Assembly (NCBI RefSeq): GCF_032854445.1
Contig: NC_088298.1
Location: 23,337,295-23,401,294 of the forward strand
DNA length: 64,000 nucleotides
Reading direction: 5' to 3'
Origin: Liolophura sinensis
Lineage: Eukaryota; Mollusca; Polyplacophora; Chitonida; Chitonidae
In this document: positions 12,209 to 23,569 of the stretch, in pieces
Position numbering within the stretch: the first letter of the stretch is position 1
How the letters are laid out: each line of letters starts with the position of its first letter
Notes under the pieces: generated by a model
Database searches by the model: none
What the model was told of the DNA's origin: nothing
What the model saw: the letters and a program-made list of their open reading frames with translations, nothing else
Position numbers and translations under genes: made by a program

Positions 12209-12830
12209 CGAAAGAGGAAAGCCTCCTCGTATCCGAAAATTGCGGTAAATTACACCACTGTTGAAGAATATCTGAGTTTTTATCCAACTTGAGAGCACCA
12301 CCAATGCAATTTCAAATACCAAGATGGCGTGTCTAGCCTTTAACGAATCACCGCAAGCGAGTACCTGTTCTGTGGTACGCGTCAGGAAGTAGTTCTGCAT
12401 CCAGATCACTGTCTTCTCGTGACACTACAGCTCTCCCGAGAATTTAGAAACGGCACAAATCAATTCATAGTAAAATGAGTTTTCTGCATAACAAAGCAGT
12501 CTCGTAAAGCGATGTTTTCAGCTTTCACAGTAATATACAAATACGCGCGGATAGATCAGTGTGCTAGTGCAATGTTGTGACGGAGGCTCCAGAGTGCGAC
12601 CTACATTATAACTTGTGTATTGTCATGCTCTTCATGTGTTGGTTTTCTCTTTTAAAAATTATTAATCCAATGAGTGTGCAATAAGTTTTTCTAGCGTGCT
12701 GTTACTTGATTGCTCAAATGCTGACAGGTTTTTTATTAGTTTGAATAAAACCCTTCCAACACGTTAGAAGCGTGTGGTGCCTCAGTTAAACGAGCCGCGG
12801 CACTCTGATTGGATCAGTACATTGGAATGC
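12209..12830 (-). promoter_or_regulatory. CTNNB1: Candidate non-coding first exon and promoter of beta-catenin
   Basis: The first coding exon begins with an acceptor, so a 5' UTR exon is required. On the minus strand TCCTCTTTCG/GTAAGTATAA gives a strong donor, ending an exon at 12,209. The sequence upstream (12.2-12.65 kb) is visibly richer in CpG than the flanking AT-rich DNA. It contains a YY1-like caagatggcg (plus strand, near 12,320), and a CCAAT motif occurs on the minus strand near 12,806. Other donor-like sites exist (11,677 and near 12,058-12,064), and the start of transcription cannot be placed. This is inference. Confidence 0.35.
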
Positions 12831-13587
12831 TAACAGCAGGGGACAAAGAAATGGACACACCTGTCGTGCCAGGTCAAATAGTCATAACTGACTGGTATTC
12901 AGAAAGTTCGGCACGGGCGGGCGAGGGTATTATGGGGAGGTGGCGACTTAACAAACTTCCCTATGATAGGATGAACGAATTAGCAACGTCTGTGCTAATG
13001 GAGTTGATTTTACTTACTTCCGTATATAATCGGTATTATTACAACAATTAAAGGCTTATCCTCAAAAGACGCTTAATTATTGTTGCTGACGCGTGGATGG
13101 CTGGCCCTACTTACTGGTCTCAGTAATTGACTTGTGCTGTAGACGGCTGAACAGCGCACACATAGAGGGAGTAACGGATTCATGATGTCAGATATATATC
13201 TGTAAATTTGTCAGTTTCGACCATATGTTGTTCTATACTATCAGAAAATAACACTACTGATTGGGTTCTATATACATGTATAAATCAACATGCAAAAAAA
13301 AAAAACAACCTTCGTGTGATATTGCTTTGCTTTCATTGTGGTTATTTATTTTTATTATTTTTTTTTTGCACTTATTCTTTTTTTATTGGTAAAATTTCTT
13401 CCGGAAAGTTTAAGGGCTGTATATGTGTAGTCAAATACTCGCTTAATAAATGCTTATATGAGCTAATTTTTCAAAAATTTTCACGCAAAATCCAGTCCAG
13501 TTTATGAACGACTGAATTGGTGTACTATTCTCTGATGTCGTCAGAATGACGATTGTTCGGTCGTTGGTTTAATAGATACTCAGCTTA

Positions 13588-13896
13588 TATCTGTCATCCA
13601 CATAATGCTGGCCGTCGTGGTATAAGTGAAATATTCTTGAGTACGTCGTAAATATCAATCAAATAAATAAATAAATATATCTGCCATGACCGATAATGCT
13701 GGCCGTCGTGGTATAAGTGAAATATTCTTAAGTATGGCGTAAAACATCAATCAAATAAATAAATAAATAAATAAATAAACAAATAAATAAATGTGTCATC
13801 ACCATAATGCTGGCCGTCGTGGTATAAGTGAAATATTCTTGAGTACGGTGTAAAACACCAATCAACTAAATAAATAAATAAATATATCTGTCATCA
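13588..13896 (+). mobile_element. Three tandem copies of the SINE S 3' end
   Basis: Three successive segments, each starting near 'cataatgctggccgtcgtgg', continuing tataagtgaaatattctt, then gtaaaacaccaatcaaa and ending in an AATA-type tail; two of them open with atatctgtcat/atatctgccat. Period is about 105 bp. None has the tRNA-like head. The arrangement looks like tandem duplication of a truncated SINE end instead of three insertions. Confidence 0.88.
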
Positions 13897-14548
13897 GCTT
13901 ATGGAAGAACGGTGGTGAATGTTTGTATTTGCTTATATATATACAAGTGTATACAAGCAATCCGGGTTTTTAACACATATGTAAACATTTTAGACAAAAG
14001 CTGCGCATACAACATGAGTAAGGTGGATAGTTTATGTACATGGTCAATTATAAACTTAATCTCGAATGACACGAGCTTGATATACTCCACCTATAAATAC
14101 TATCAGTAGTTAGTATCGGAAATTCCTAAGTGTCAGTTAATTGACGCTTGCCCCAGGGGCTCCGAATGATGAAGCTCCACTCAAGCGTAGCTAATCGTCA
14201 CACCCGAGGCGAGCTGTCGATAGATAAAAAATAGACCTCTGCCATCGTCGAGATGTCATTTTCATTGACAAAAGCCGGCGTCGAGTGCAGGACTACATTC
14301 CGCAGTTCACAGGTGCTTGATTTCCCCCACTAATGAACCACGCGAGAGCATCGCTATAATACCAAACTCTAACGTCACGATTCCACCACACCCGCCCCCT
14401 CCCCCAAAATATATATTATTCTATTCGACAACGCATGAGTAGTCTACACCGATGTATTTCCCCACTTTATAAACTCGCATTTATGTAGTTTTTGACGGTT
14501 AAATCGCGTGCTCTCATATGGTACATTCCGGAAATTAGATGGTTATTT

Positions 14549-14650
14549 CTTTATTTATTTGATTGTTGGAAATCGGGTAGAGCCCGGGGGAAACAAATGA
14601 CCACCCGCAGGTTGCTGACAGATCTTCCCACGTACGGGCGGAGAGGAAGA
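14549..14650 (-). mobile_element. SINE S copy with internal deletion
   Basis: Minus-strand copy. On the plus strand an AT tail (tttatttatttgattg) jumps directly to gggtagagcccgggggaaac, then gcaggttgctgacagatctt and cccacgtacgggcggagagg. The conserved 'aatatttcacttata' block is missing. Confidence 0.8.
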
Positions 14651-14936
14651 AATTATATGTTGATGTTTCCATATACGTGATGTGGGAATACAGAAATAGC
14701 ACTGTTTCTGTTCTTTGCTCATTATGCTTTGTGATAGGCAAAGTAAACACTATAACGTGAAGCATGTATGTAGGATGAAAGTCCATCAAACACTGTCTAT
14801 ACATATAGTTCGACTTATTTTATAGAATTTTTTTCATTCTAGTAAAATACATTTGAAACATTGAATTCTAGCCTTTCTAACGATATTAAACGAACCGTTT
14901 CAAGCCAGAAATGTGGATATGACGTCAACAATGCCA

Positions 14937-15214
14937 GGGGCCCCCGTGGCTCAGTTGGTTAGCTAGCGTGGCTCAGTTGGTTAGCTAGCGCAGCATAATG
15001 ACTAGGGAGCTTCTCACCAATGCGGTCGATGTGAGTTCAAGTCCAGCTCATGCTGGCTTCCTCTCCGACCGTAAGTGGGAAGGTCTGTCAGCAACCTGAG
15101 GATTTCGTGGGTTTTGCCCGGACTTTTGCCCGGTTTCCTCCCACCAGAATGCTGGCGTATAAGTGAAATATTCATGAGTACGGCGTAAAACTCCAATCAA
15201 ATGAATAAATAAAT
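14937..15214 (+). mobile_element. Full-length tRNA-derived SINE (family S) with duplicated A-box head
   Basis: Complete element of about 278 bp. It begins ggggcccccgtggctcag. An RNA polymerase III A box, tggctcagttgg, is present twice (14,947-14,958 and 14,969-14,980) because the head is tandemly duplicated by 22 bp. A B box, gttcaagtcc, is at 15,035-15,044. The body has tgctggcttcctctccgacc, gggaaggtctgtcagcaacc and tataagtgaaatattcatg, and it ends in ccaatcaaatgaataaataa. Box A plus box B identify a tRNA-derived SINE. It is the reference for the other copies listed here. Confidence 0.92.
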
Positions 15215-16327
15215 CATCTCAGTTCTGGATCAGTACAGACCACCGACTAAGGATCTAATATTTCAAAGCCATTATACTCGGGTGGAAAAGTTGTACAAAA
15301 ATATACTGAACTATTTTCCTAGCCAGTGTTTAATGGTCTTTCATCTGAAATATACTTTATTTTACCTCATACTTCATGCGAGCCCCGAATAACTCCAATT
15401 CCTTTTCTTATACTGGCTTAGCGTCGTTGGAGCCTCGGCGCTTACATTGTTAAATTTGTACTCAACCAAGGTTCAGGCCGATTGTCTTTGTTATCGAACA
15501 AGCCTCGCACAAGTAAAAGACCTGAAGACCTGCTTTCCGCACCCAACGAAGCACCACCACCATACGTCCCCTACTTGATTTAGAATAGATTTGTTATAGC
15601 CATGAAGGCTCCCACGGTATACGCTCCTCCACAAATGCCGTTATATTGTCCTGCTTTATGTAGACACTCGTAAAAACGAGAAGCAAAGAATCGCAATAAC
15701 AAACTTTCAGTGCAAGTTTGAGGATATGACTTTACTGAAGTATGCAGATGTACAATACATGTATAAATAGCACGCTAAACAGACGGAAGTGACTATAAAT
15801 ATCATATACTTGCATATATGTATCAGCGACAGGTGAAAATACAAGAAAAAGTCACAAACAGGGCGTCATACGTCATCGTCTGACCGTTCGTGCAGTCCGC
15901 GCGGAATATTTTGCACTCGGCACCACTCAGGTGTTCACGCATTGAAATGTCGGGACTAGCCGAATGTTGTACCGATTGCACTATTCACAGTCTAAAGGTT
16001 TACAGATATCTTCACTTAAAGCTACGATTCAAAGCAACGTTTTCACAATTCTTTCATTACTGATCCTGCGATTTTCTCCAGAAGAAGAGAGAGATGGTAA
16101 ACTTGCAGACGTATACAAATGTATTAATAAAAACGAACAAGATTTTGTGAAAGAAATCCCTGATAGCCCAAATTAACGCGTGACATTTTTATAAGATCTT
16201 GGAGAATTTAGGAGATAATTCCAACGAGCAAACAAAATTAGGCTAACCAACACATTATTGTACTTATATCAACAACAAATCCATGAATTATTTGAAAAAA
16301 TAATTCAACAGAACCATAACGAATTCA

Positions 16328-16567
16328 ATGAATCCCTCTCTTGAGTTGTAGAATGACATCACAGGAATGTTCGATTAGAAATCCATAGATTCCCAAAATC
16401 TCATTAACTGAATTCTCTTCTGTTTTCACAGGTCCAGCACAGTTCAGCCTCCAGGCTACATCACTGACGTCGCTGGTTCCTTCAGGGAGTGCATCCAGAG
16501 TGGAATGATCGAAACTGAAGGTTACTTCCAGAGTTGTCGCGAAGACTAGTGCGTGAAAAAGGGTCAC
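16328..16567 (-). other. Exon-like open stretch, readable on both strands; identity unresolved
   Basis: On the minus strand an acceptor (TTTTTATCTTTCAG) at 16,568 is followed by 80 open codons to a stop at 16,325-16,327, with a hydrophobic beginning (VTLFHALVFATTLEV). On the plus strand an equally good acceptor (tctgttttcacag, AG at 16,430-16,431) is followed by an open frame with GSFRECIQSG then YFQSCRED, ending in TAG at 16,547. Neither has a convincing partner exon. The plus-strand spacing of F..C, Y...C..D resembles the C8 domain next to VWD domains, and the codon after the TAG is Cys. It could be a decayed exon or chance. Confidence 0.25.
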
Positions 16568-17360
16568 CTGAAAGATAAAAAGGCCATCCTTCAGATTCAT
16601 TCCTGCTTAGGACGGGCTGAAATTGGTGATTTACGAGCCTCGAGCGAAAACAAAACGGAGAAAGCTGACAGCATCAGAGCAGGTTTCCAGACAGCCTGAC
16701 TGCAGAAGCGATATGATAGATGACAGCTATTTGTAATTAATTGGCAAGCACTGCCTGTATCAAAGCAGCTTGAACTACATTACAAAATACCGTTTCATGT
16801 CAACGTACGAAACTGACGTCCGCTTTACGTAGCATTTTCTCTAGAAGTTAACCCTCTAAAATATTTCATCTAAAGAAAAACCAGGATTCATATATTACCT
16901 GTATAGGCGTACATCTGGCCTATTTATTTATAACCTGATATTGACGAATATCACTAGGAATGATTCGACCAACTATGGCATATAAAATGTTCACGTATCA
17001 TCAAATATGCGCTTCACATATGCGTTACATATACTGCGCAGATTTTACTATTTATTTTGGCCTATATTTTTAAAATTTATTTATTTAGAAATCACATGGG
17101 AAGATCTTGCGTTAACGCTAGTTGTATATAAAATGAATGGAAAAACGAATCAGTTATCATCGCCCTCTGTTCTATAATAATACATATGTATACATGTACC
17201 AGATCAACAACATCTCTAGCTTATACATGCAAATGAATTCCCTTCACGCTGAAATCTATGATATGTATATACCCACAAATACGTAGCGTTCACTGTACTT
17301 AGCTTGGGATCAATTCAAACTATATGTTTAAATCACATACCATTAAAAGAGTGAATCGCT

Positions 17361-17472
17361 GTGTGGGTTTCCAGGGTGCTGGGAACAGGACCTCAGCCCT
17401 CTTGGCGTCATGGTATAAATGAAATTCTATATTCTTGAGTATATCATGTCGAGCACCCATGAAATTAATAAA
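17361..17472 (+). mobile_element. Diverged SINE S 3' fragment
   Basis: Recognisable blocks are gtgtgggtttcc, tcatggtataaatgaaat, attcttgagtatat and a terminal gaaattaataaat. It is more diverged than the other copies. Confidence 0.6.
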
Positions 17473-18014
17473 TCCTGGCCTTTAAACGGAAATGTTAATC
17501 TCGATGCTTTGAGAGAGGATAATCGCATTCACAAATGAATGCCTGGGCGTAAAGCCATAAACCTTCATTATAGACGCAACATCGGTCCACTTTGTATCGC
17601 CATTCCTCTTTCTCCTGTGCTGATTTTACCGACTGCAATTTTCATATCACGTTTGGTCAATATCACACAGTCGGTCCGTCTCTCCAGACTGCAATGAGGC
17701 TTCCCAGCCCTTTCAAAGGGAAGCAAATCTTGCAATTGATGCAACAGCAATGCTCTCAAGGCCTACCTATACTTGAATAACTTTACTGTACAATATTTAC
17801 TTCCCTTCGTGGAGGCACTTCTCAGCCCATATGCTCCGACTTTTAAACAATCCCAAGTCGGTGAAATGTAATTGAGGGTTCATGAGTCTGAGCGTTTAGA
17901 CGGGAGAACTCTTCTTCTCGTGAAAGTAGATTCTTCAGTGTAGAATTAAAGCATGAATCAATCAAAACGAAGAGCCAAGAAAAAAAAAAATAAAAAACAC
18001 AAAACACCATCAAG

Positions 18015-18060
18015 GTTTAAATGAAAATTATTTAATTTTATTTAATTGTTATTACATTAT
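18015..18060 (-). terminator. Candidate distal polyadenylation site of neurabin
   Basis: On the minus strand AAATAAAATTAAATAATTTTC is followed within about 30 bases by GATGGTGTTTTGTG and then a long U-rich run. This hexamer, spacer and GU/U-rich order is that of a polyadenylation signal. Another AATAAA cluster lies at 18,965-18,980 (minus). Which one is used cannot be told from sequence. Confidence 0.4.
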
Positions 18061-21000
18061 ATCCACAATTACGTCCCCACGTGGCAATGTAAGATAGTTT
18101 CTACCCGACTCATAGGGACTGCATATTCATTTTACAAAAAGAGTGGCCTAATGAATTAAGTACGCTATATGCATACAAAGACACTTGCAAGTACAGACCG
18201 GTATATATACGTGATATAACATTAACACTGTCACATGACTACACATGCGGCAAAGCATTTAGCACAGAAACGATGTGGAATGATGGCCTTCATAAAAAAA
18301 TTCGTATATCAAACAACGTTGGCTTGCGCTGAACCGGCGTGTTTGGTAATGTCCCACAGAACTCCATTGTCTCACGTTCACGTCCAGTAAAAGTTTCCGG
18401 CACAACATACAGATGACGTCAGTGAATTCTGATTAGCTCCGCGCGTCATGAAATGCACGCAAACCCCTAGCACAAAACAGGCTTAAGCCTGCAAGCCAAT
18501 AAATCAATCGTTGGTGTATCTGAAGGAACCATTTTGCACTTCAGTCGCCATTTTCAAGATTGCCCTTTATGTAATAAACGCCAGGTAACGCGAGAAAGAC
18601 GAGGTTCTACGAGACTCAGTTCGGCTCAACCCACGCACCACGTCAATTATCCACGAAGATCAAATTTGTTCACTTGGCCTATATACAGAAACCGCTTTTC
18701 AAAGTGGCTTATTAATGAACGCGAAGCACACAGCCAACAACAAAATGGTTACAAGCGTGTACACAGTCGGATTATGTTCTAAGTATGGTTTTGGTCGGGT
18801 TAATAGGTAACAAAATGATTGTGCTGCAATTCGTAACGTTCATGAACAAGACTAAAAACAACGTGCTGACCCTCAAATGCTGTCTAGCATTGGTTTTGTA
18901 TGTATTCGAAGTTCATGTGTTGTGCATCAATGAAGAAACAGAACGGGGATAAAACCCTGTATCTCTTTTATTTTATTTTGGCTGGTATCTGATGTGTTAT
19001 TCACATATCTAAGAATGAGCAAGCTCTTTCAGTAAGCTTTGAAGTAAAATCCAACACACTGTTGGTAAAGTGTTCATGCTAAAAAAACTATAAACCGCGT
19101 CGGTATTTCAAGAATCTCGCGAGTTCACGCAGGTTGAGGCGAGACAGGGTTTTAACAGGGAAGTCATGTTTAATAATTATGTTTCCCCTTTTGTCAGGTG
19201 TTAGGTATGGAAAAAAAAAACGTTTAAACCAATTGTGCAATAAAGTTACAGCGAATTTTGTCTTTCATCAAACTGGTTTCGTTCCTGAATTCACAATAAT
19301 CGTTGAGCGTTTCAATTATGAGAAATAAACAACGCACTGTTTAGCGAGGGCCGAGGTACAATACTATGGGCGAAATGAACAGCAACAACATGTGATCATA
19401 ATACTTACTTAGTGAACACAGCATGTAGCAGTCATAAAAAAGACAAAGAGGCATCTGTAAGGTTGTTTGTCACATTACATGCACGAAAAAGGCACTTTAC
19501 AGCTTTACGTCTACAGCACACCATATAATGATTCGATCAAAATACATTGGTCCAAATCAACGACAAACCCCGCAAAAAAAACAAACTCGTACACAGGTCT
19601 GCAATATAAACCGGATATTCTCTCAAAGTGCATGCGCGTCAATCCAATACATGATATAAAATGCTTCGCAATTGGCCGTCTCTACAACATTACCAGGTTA
19701 CCTACACCGTGGACACTGCAAGCATTGCAGCTTTCTACACAACCTTATGCCAGGAGAAAACGTAAACCCGACGTATTACTGTGCACTGACGGAGGTTATA
19801 TTTGGTAAAAAATATATAAAAAAAAATGTGCTAACCTTACATAATGACAAAGATAGATATGAGATTTCCTGAGCTACATACACAAATCTGCATTCTTATA
19901 CATATTGATAAATGATGCAAGCTTTTTATATTTACTATAAAAATATGCACTATAATTACATATACATTCACACGCAAATCGAAAGTAAAAGTAACCAGAA
20001 AATACAACCGCATGCCATTTCAACAGATTGGTTATGAAAATACACATAAGCATGGTTAGACTTCTTAACATCCACGTACTCTCCAGCAGCGCTGTCAATA
20101 AGTACAAAGACAGAAAATGAAAGTACTGCAACAAAAACAACGGCGGCATAACTGGCCCTTTAAAGTGAACTGGTATTTTTAATGAAACATCATCACTCTT
20201 GTGAAAACGGCAACCAACAACCAGTTGTGACTAAACCAGAACTCTTTTATGTTGTTCGAGATTACTGCTTTGTCTTGAATTAAAACTTCATTTTTCTCCC
20301 TTCTAAAACAAATACCTGACACTGTTCAAAACAGTAAAAGGTCACATGAAAAGCACTATTCATGGAATACGAGATGTTACTGACTTCACCTGGCTTTGTT
20401 GCACTTTCACATACACCATGAACTTTAAGTACCGATTGGTGTTTCCTGAATTAACTTCTCAGTTCGTTGTGAATCAACCTAAACTCGGCGGTCATATTCA
20501 TAGTCCCGATGCCCTATTACCCTTCTGATTCCCACCACTAGTGCTTCAAACGAAAATAAAACGAAAATAAAACAGGGAATAGAGAGGGGGCCTAACTATG
20601 GCCGTGCAGGATGCCAGCAACCTGCTAAAATGGTGTTTTACAGCTTCCTCAAAACTGCTTTCAATCTGACCTTTGTACTGTTACTACCAGAAAGCAAGAT
20701 CTGGTTAGAATAAAGAAATCAAAGAAAAATACTTAAACAAGGCGGTGTTCTAGTGACAGTACTTCAGATATACATGTTGTCTTATAAAATATCAGAGCTC
20801 AGAAACTCGATATCACAATTAATGTAAACGATGTTGTGGTACAATCTGTGCCAATAATGGTTCTGTGTATCATTAATCCCTATGATTATCATCTTATTTT
20901 GTTGGCATAGATGAATATATTTAAAGGAAACCAGTTCTTTAAACAGCCAGTAAAGTGACAAATCATGGACATAAACAAAAAGAAAAACAAAATACTTGTA

Positions 21001-23250
21001 GTATATAAGTTAAGAGAAAAATAATATGGACATCTTCTGTACAAATCGAGTATAAAACCACATTAAGTACCACAACAACAACACATCATATACAACAGGC
21101 CTTCACATTACAACAAAGTTGATGTTACCTGACGATATTAAAACAAAGGGAAACAAACAGTACCCTGGTGGGGCGCAAAACACACAATGGGATCAAATCC
21201 AGCAGTAAGTAGCACTGGAACTATTGATGTTCACCGTTGTTGTTTCAACTCGGTATGTCCACTGTTTCTGCGGTCATTTAACAACATCAATGCAAAAATA
21301 ACATGACAGAAGTTGCATTCACAACATGTCTAGGGATGAGAATTACATTTGCAATCATAAAAAAAAAAATTGAGGAAATTTTTTTTTAGAAAGTCACGAA
21401 TTGCACTGGGACAACATTTTGTGTGTTGTGAAAATCAGTTTTCCATCATAAATGTGAAAACATTATGCCAAATTCATCCTGAATGAACAAAGAAAATATC
21501 TTCGTATCTTTTGGCCTTTTAACAACACAATCTTATCCTCTTGTCAACAATTCATAAACAACAAAATAAATTCTTGAAGCAAATTGAAATTTTCTTGGCT
21601 ATCTGTAAGCACAAATTCTGAAAATTCTCTTTTTTTTCAGCAAGTGGAACAAAAAGAAGTCCAAAATATGAAAGTTAACTACCCTTGAAGTAACTTACTG
21701 AATCAGTCTAACAGATTTGTACTAGTATGGTTATGCCTTTCCAAAGAAACTGACATCAGTAATCTTCAGAATCTGATGTGACAAAAGCTTTAGTCACTGC
21801 CACAACACAAATGAAAAGAAATGTTTCCATGGTTACACGATAAGCACCAATAAGAGAATAAAATGCGATCAACTAGCATCACTATCACACGATGACTGAT
21901 TGCTGACTTTGAGCAGATGTTATCAATGAACTCCTAAGAAAACAAAAATTTAGCTCATACCTAGCACACGTCACATGATCAAATATGTATCTCTACATTT
22001 ATATACACAGCTATATAGTTTCTGGACACCATTCAGCTGAACATCAAGACTTATGAAACATACAAAGGAATACAACAGAGAATCAATTCTTCAGCAATAA
22101 TCCTTCATACAACCAATGAATGACCAGTACATTGATATGCATGTACAATGGAAAACGTATCAACCAATCAGCTGCTTTGTTATATTGGCAGCATTGGCCA
22201 AATATCAAATCAGAAGGTTCCTTGCAATGGCCCAAAGAAGGCTTTGTCCAACAGGAATCGTAATTGGGCAACTGTTATCCTATTCTACCACTAGGGTATA
22301 CTGTACCAGCAGTTTGTGAACTTCAAGTCACAACTAAAAGAACTTGTATATACACATACATATATACAGGCTGGTACATGTAGTTGCCAAAGGGTTGCTT
22401 GGTAAGAGGACAGAGTTCAAAGGTTGTTTTATCTATTTAGTATTTGTACATACATCTTCACCTAACACACTTGTGCCAAACCTTTCAATGGGCATTTCTG
22501 TATCTAATCTATTCCAGATAGTTTGGCCTACAGACCTTAAACGAAAACTTTTACCCTAAAGCCTGCTCCCATATCTTTCCTATGACACATTTCAATGAAA
22601 GTACTTCCAGCTAACTAACTTTGGTAATGAATTGTACTGACATAAGCTTGTGATCCAGACGCCCTGTGGCTGTCACACATTTGACCCATATGATATGTAA
22701 CCAATTCGCTGTGGACTGTTGAAGTCAGTTTGACTTCCTCCACCAACAAGCTTCCGACAGATATCCTACTGTTAGAAATAAACCTACGGAATACTGATTT
22801 GTTTCAACATTTCTGCCCTTGACTACATATAAAATTTATATACTATCTAGCCTTGTCACCTCAAGTCCTTTAGCTGTGAAATTTAAACCATAATGCCCTG
22901 CAACCGTACAGGCTTGTCAATTTACGAGCCCTTCGTCCTACAACACTGGGCCTGCAAGGACATACACACCTTCCGTCCTGCAGCCTAGGTCGGCTACACT
23001 CCTCCTCACTTAACTGGTCCATAGTCCATTGAGCTTCACCTTAAGTTCTACAGCCACAACACAGGGTACCCAATTGGCCAATAGTTCTTAATGTTACACA
23101 TCAGGTGACCTTTGTGTAAATGTTCCACAGCCCATATAGCTACACCCCAAGTCCTACAGTCACATTTAATGTGGCCATACTTTTTGCATCCAAGGCTGTT
23201 TGTTTGTTTGACCTTCAGGACATCCAGCACTAAAATTAGACGCCAATGAT
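18020..23250 (-). other. Probable long 3' UTR of neurabin
   Basis: The 5.2 kb after the neurabin stop codon contains none of the SINE, inverted-repeat or minisatellite families that crowd both flanks, and ends in polyadenylation-like sequence. No long coding frame fits; the plus-strand frame at 19,467-19,808 and the minus-strand one at 19,874-20,149 show no domain. Part of it, 18.3-18.8 kb, is unusually CpG-rich, so the UTR may instead end near 18,965. Inference from composition. Confidence 0.4.
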
Positions 23251-23409
23251 TCACTTCCGTTTGGCAAACAGCTTTCGTTTGCCTTGCTCCTTTTCCTTCG
23301 CTTTCTTTTCTTTTTCTTGCTGCTTCCTCTCTTTCTCAATTGCTGTCTTCATTTCCTTGATCTTCTTCTTGATCAGAGCTCGATCATTTCCATCCCCAAC
23401 ACCCAAGGA
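23251..23409 (-). CDS. PPP1R9A: Neurabin terminal exon: end of SAM and basic tail
   Basis: A 159-bp coding exon after acceptor CTTTTTCCAG. It encodes [20 protein letters not shown], then a Lys/Glu/Gln-rich helix ending KRKLFAKRK and TGA at 23,253-23,251. [10 protein letters not shown] closes the SAM domain as in neurabin-1 (VVKKKLKEMK). Confidence 0.96.
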   Translation of the reverse strand, partial: SLGVGDGNDRALIKKKIKEMKTAIEKERKQQEKEKKAKEKEQGKRKLFAKRK

Positions 23410-23524
23410 CTGGAAAAAGGAGCACATCCAAGCTTTAATATTATTGAGTGTTAAATGTAATGACAATACATCATTTCAAGTAATTCTAAACCAGACAGGT
23501 CTTATATATCGCAATTAACATCAC

Positions 23525-23569
<45 letters not shown>

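Larger units (their letters stand above)
12831..16327. other. Intergenic region right of beta-catenin
   Basis: Between the putative beta-catenin promoter and the exon-like stretch at 16.3-16.6 kb. It holds the SINE copies listed separately and some locally CpG-richer sequence (12.8-12.95 and 14.1-14.35 kb). A small plus-strand open frame at 12,809-13,051 has no recognisable domain. No gene is supported. Confidence 0.5.

Noticed and set aside
12809-13051. 80-codon plus-strand open frame near the beta-catenin promoter
   Set aside because: It starts with a plausible ATG-like position but has no recognisable domain, no splice partner and ends in AT-rich sequence.
14947-15044. Possible tRNA gene
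   Set aside because: A and B boxes are present but no cloverleaf can be drawn; it is the head of a SINE.
15964-16176. 70-codon plus-strand open frame
   Set aside because: No homology or splice context; length expected by chance.
19467-19872. Plus-strand open frames of 113 and 66 codons
   Set aside because: No domain, and they lie antisense in the presumed neurabin 3' UTR.
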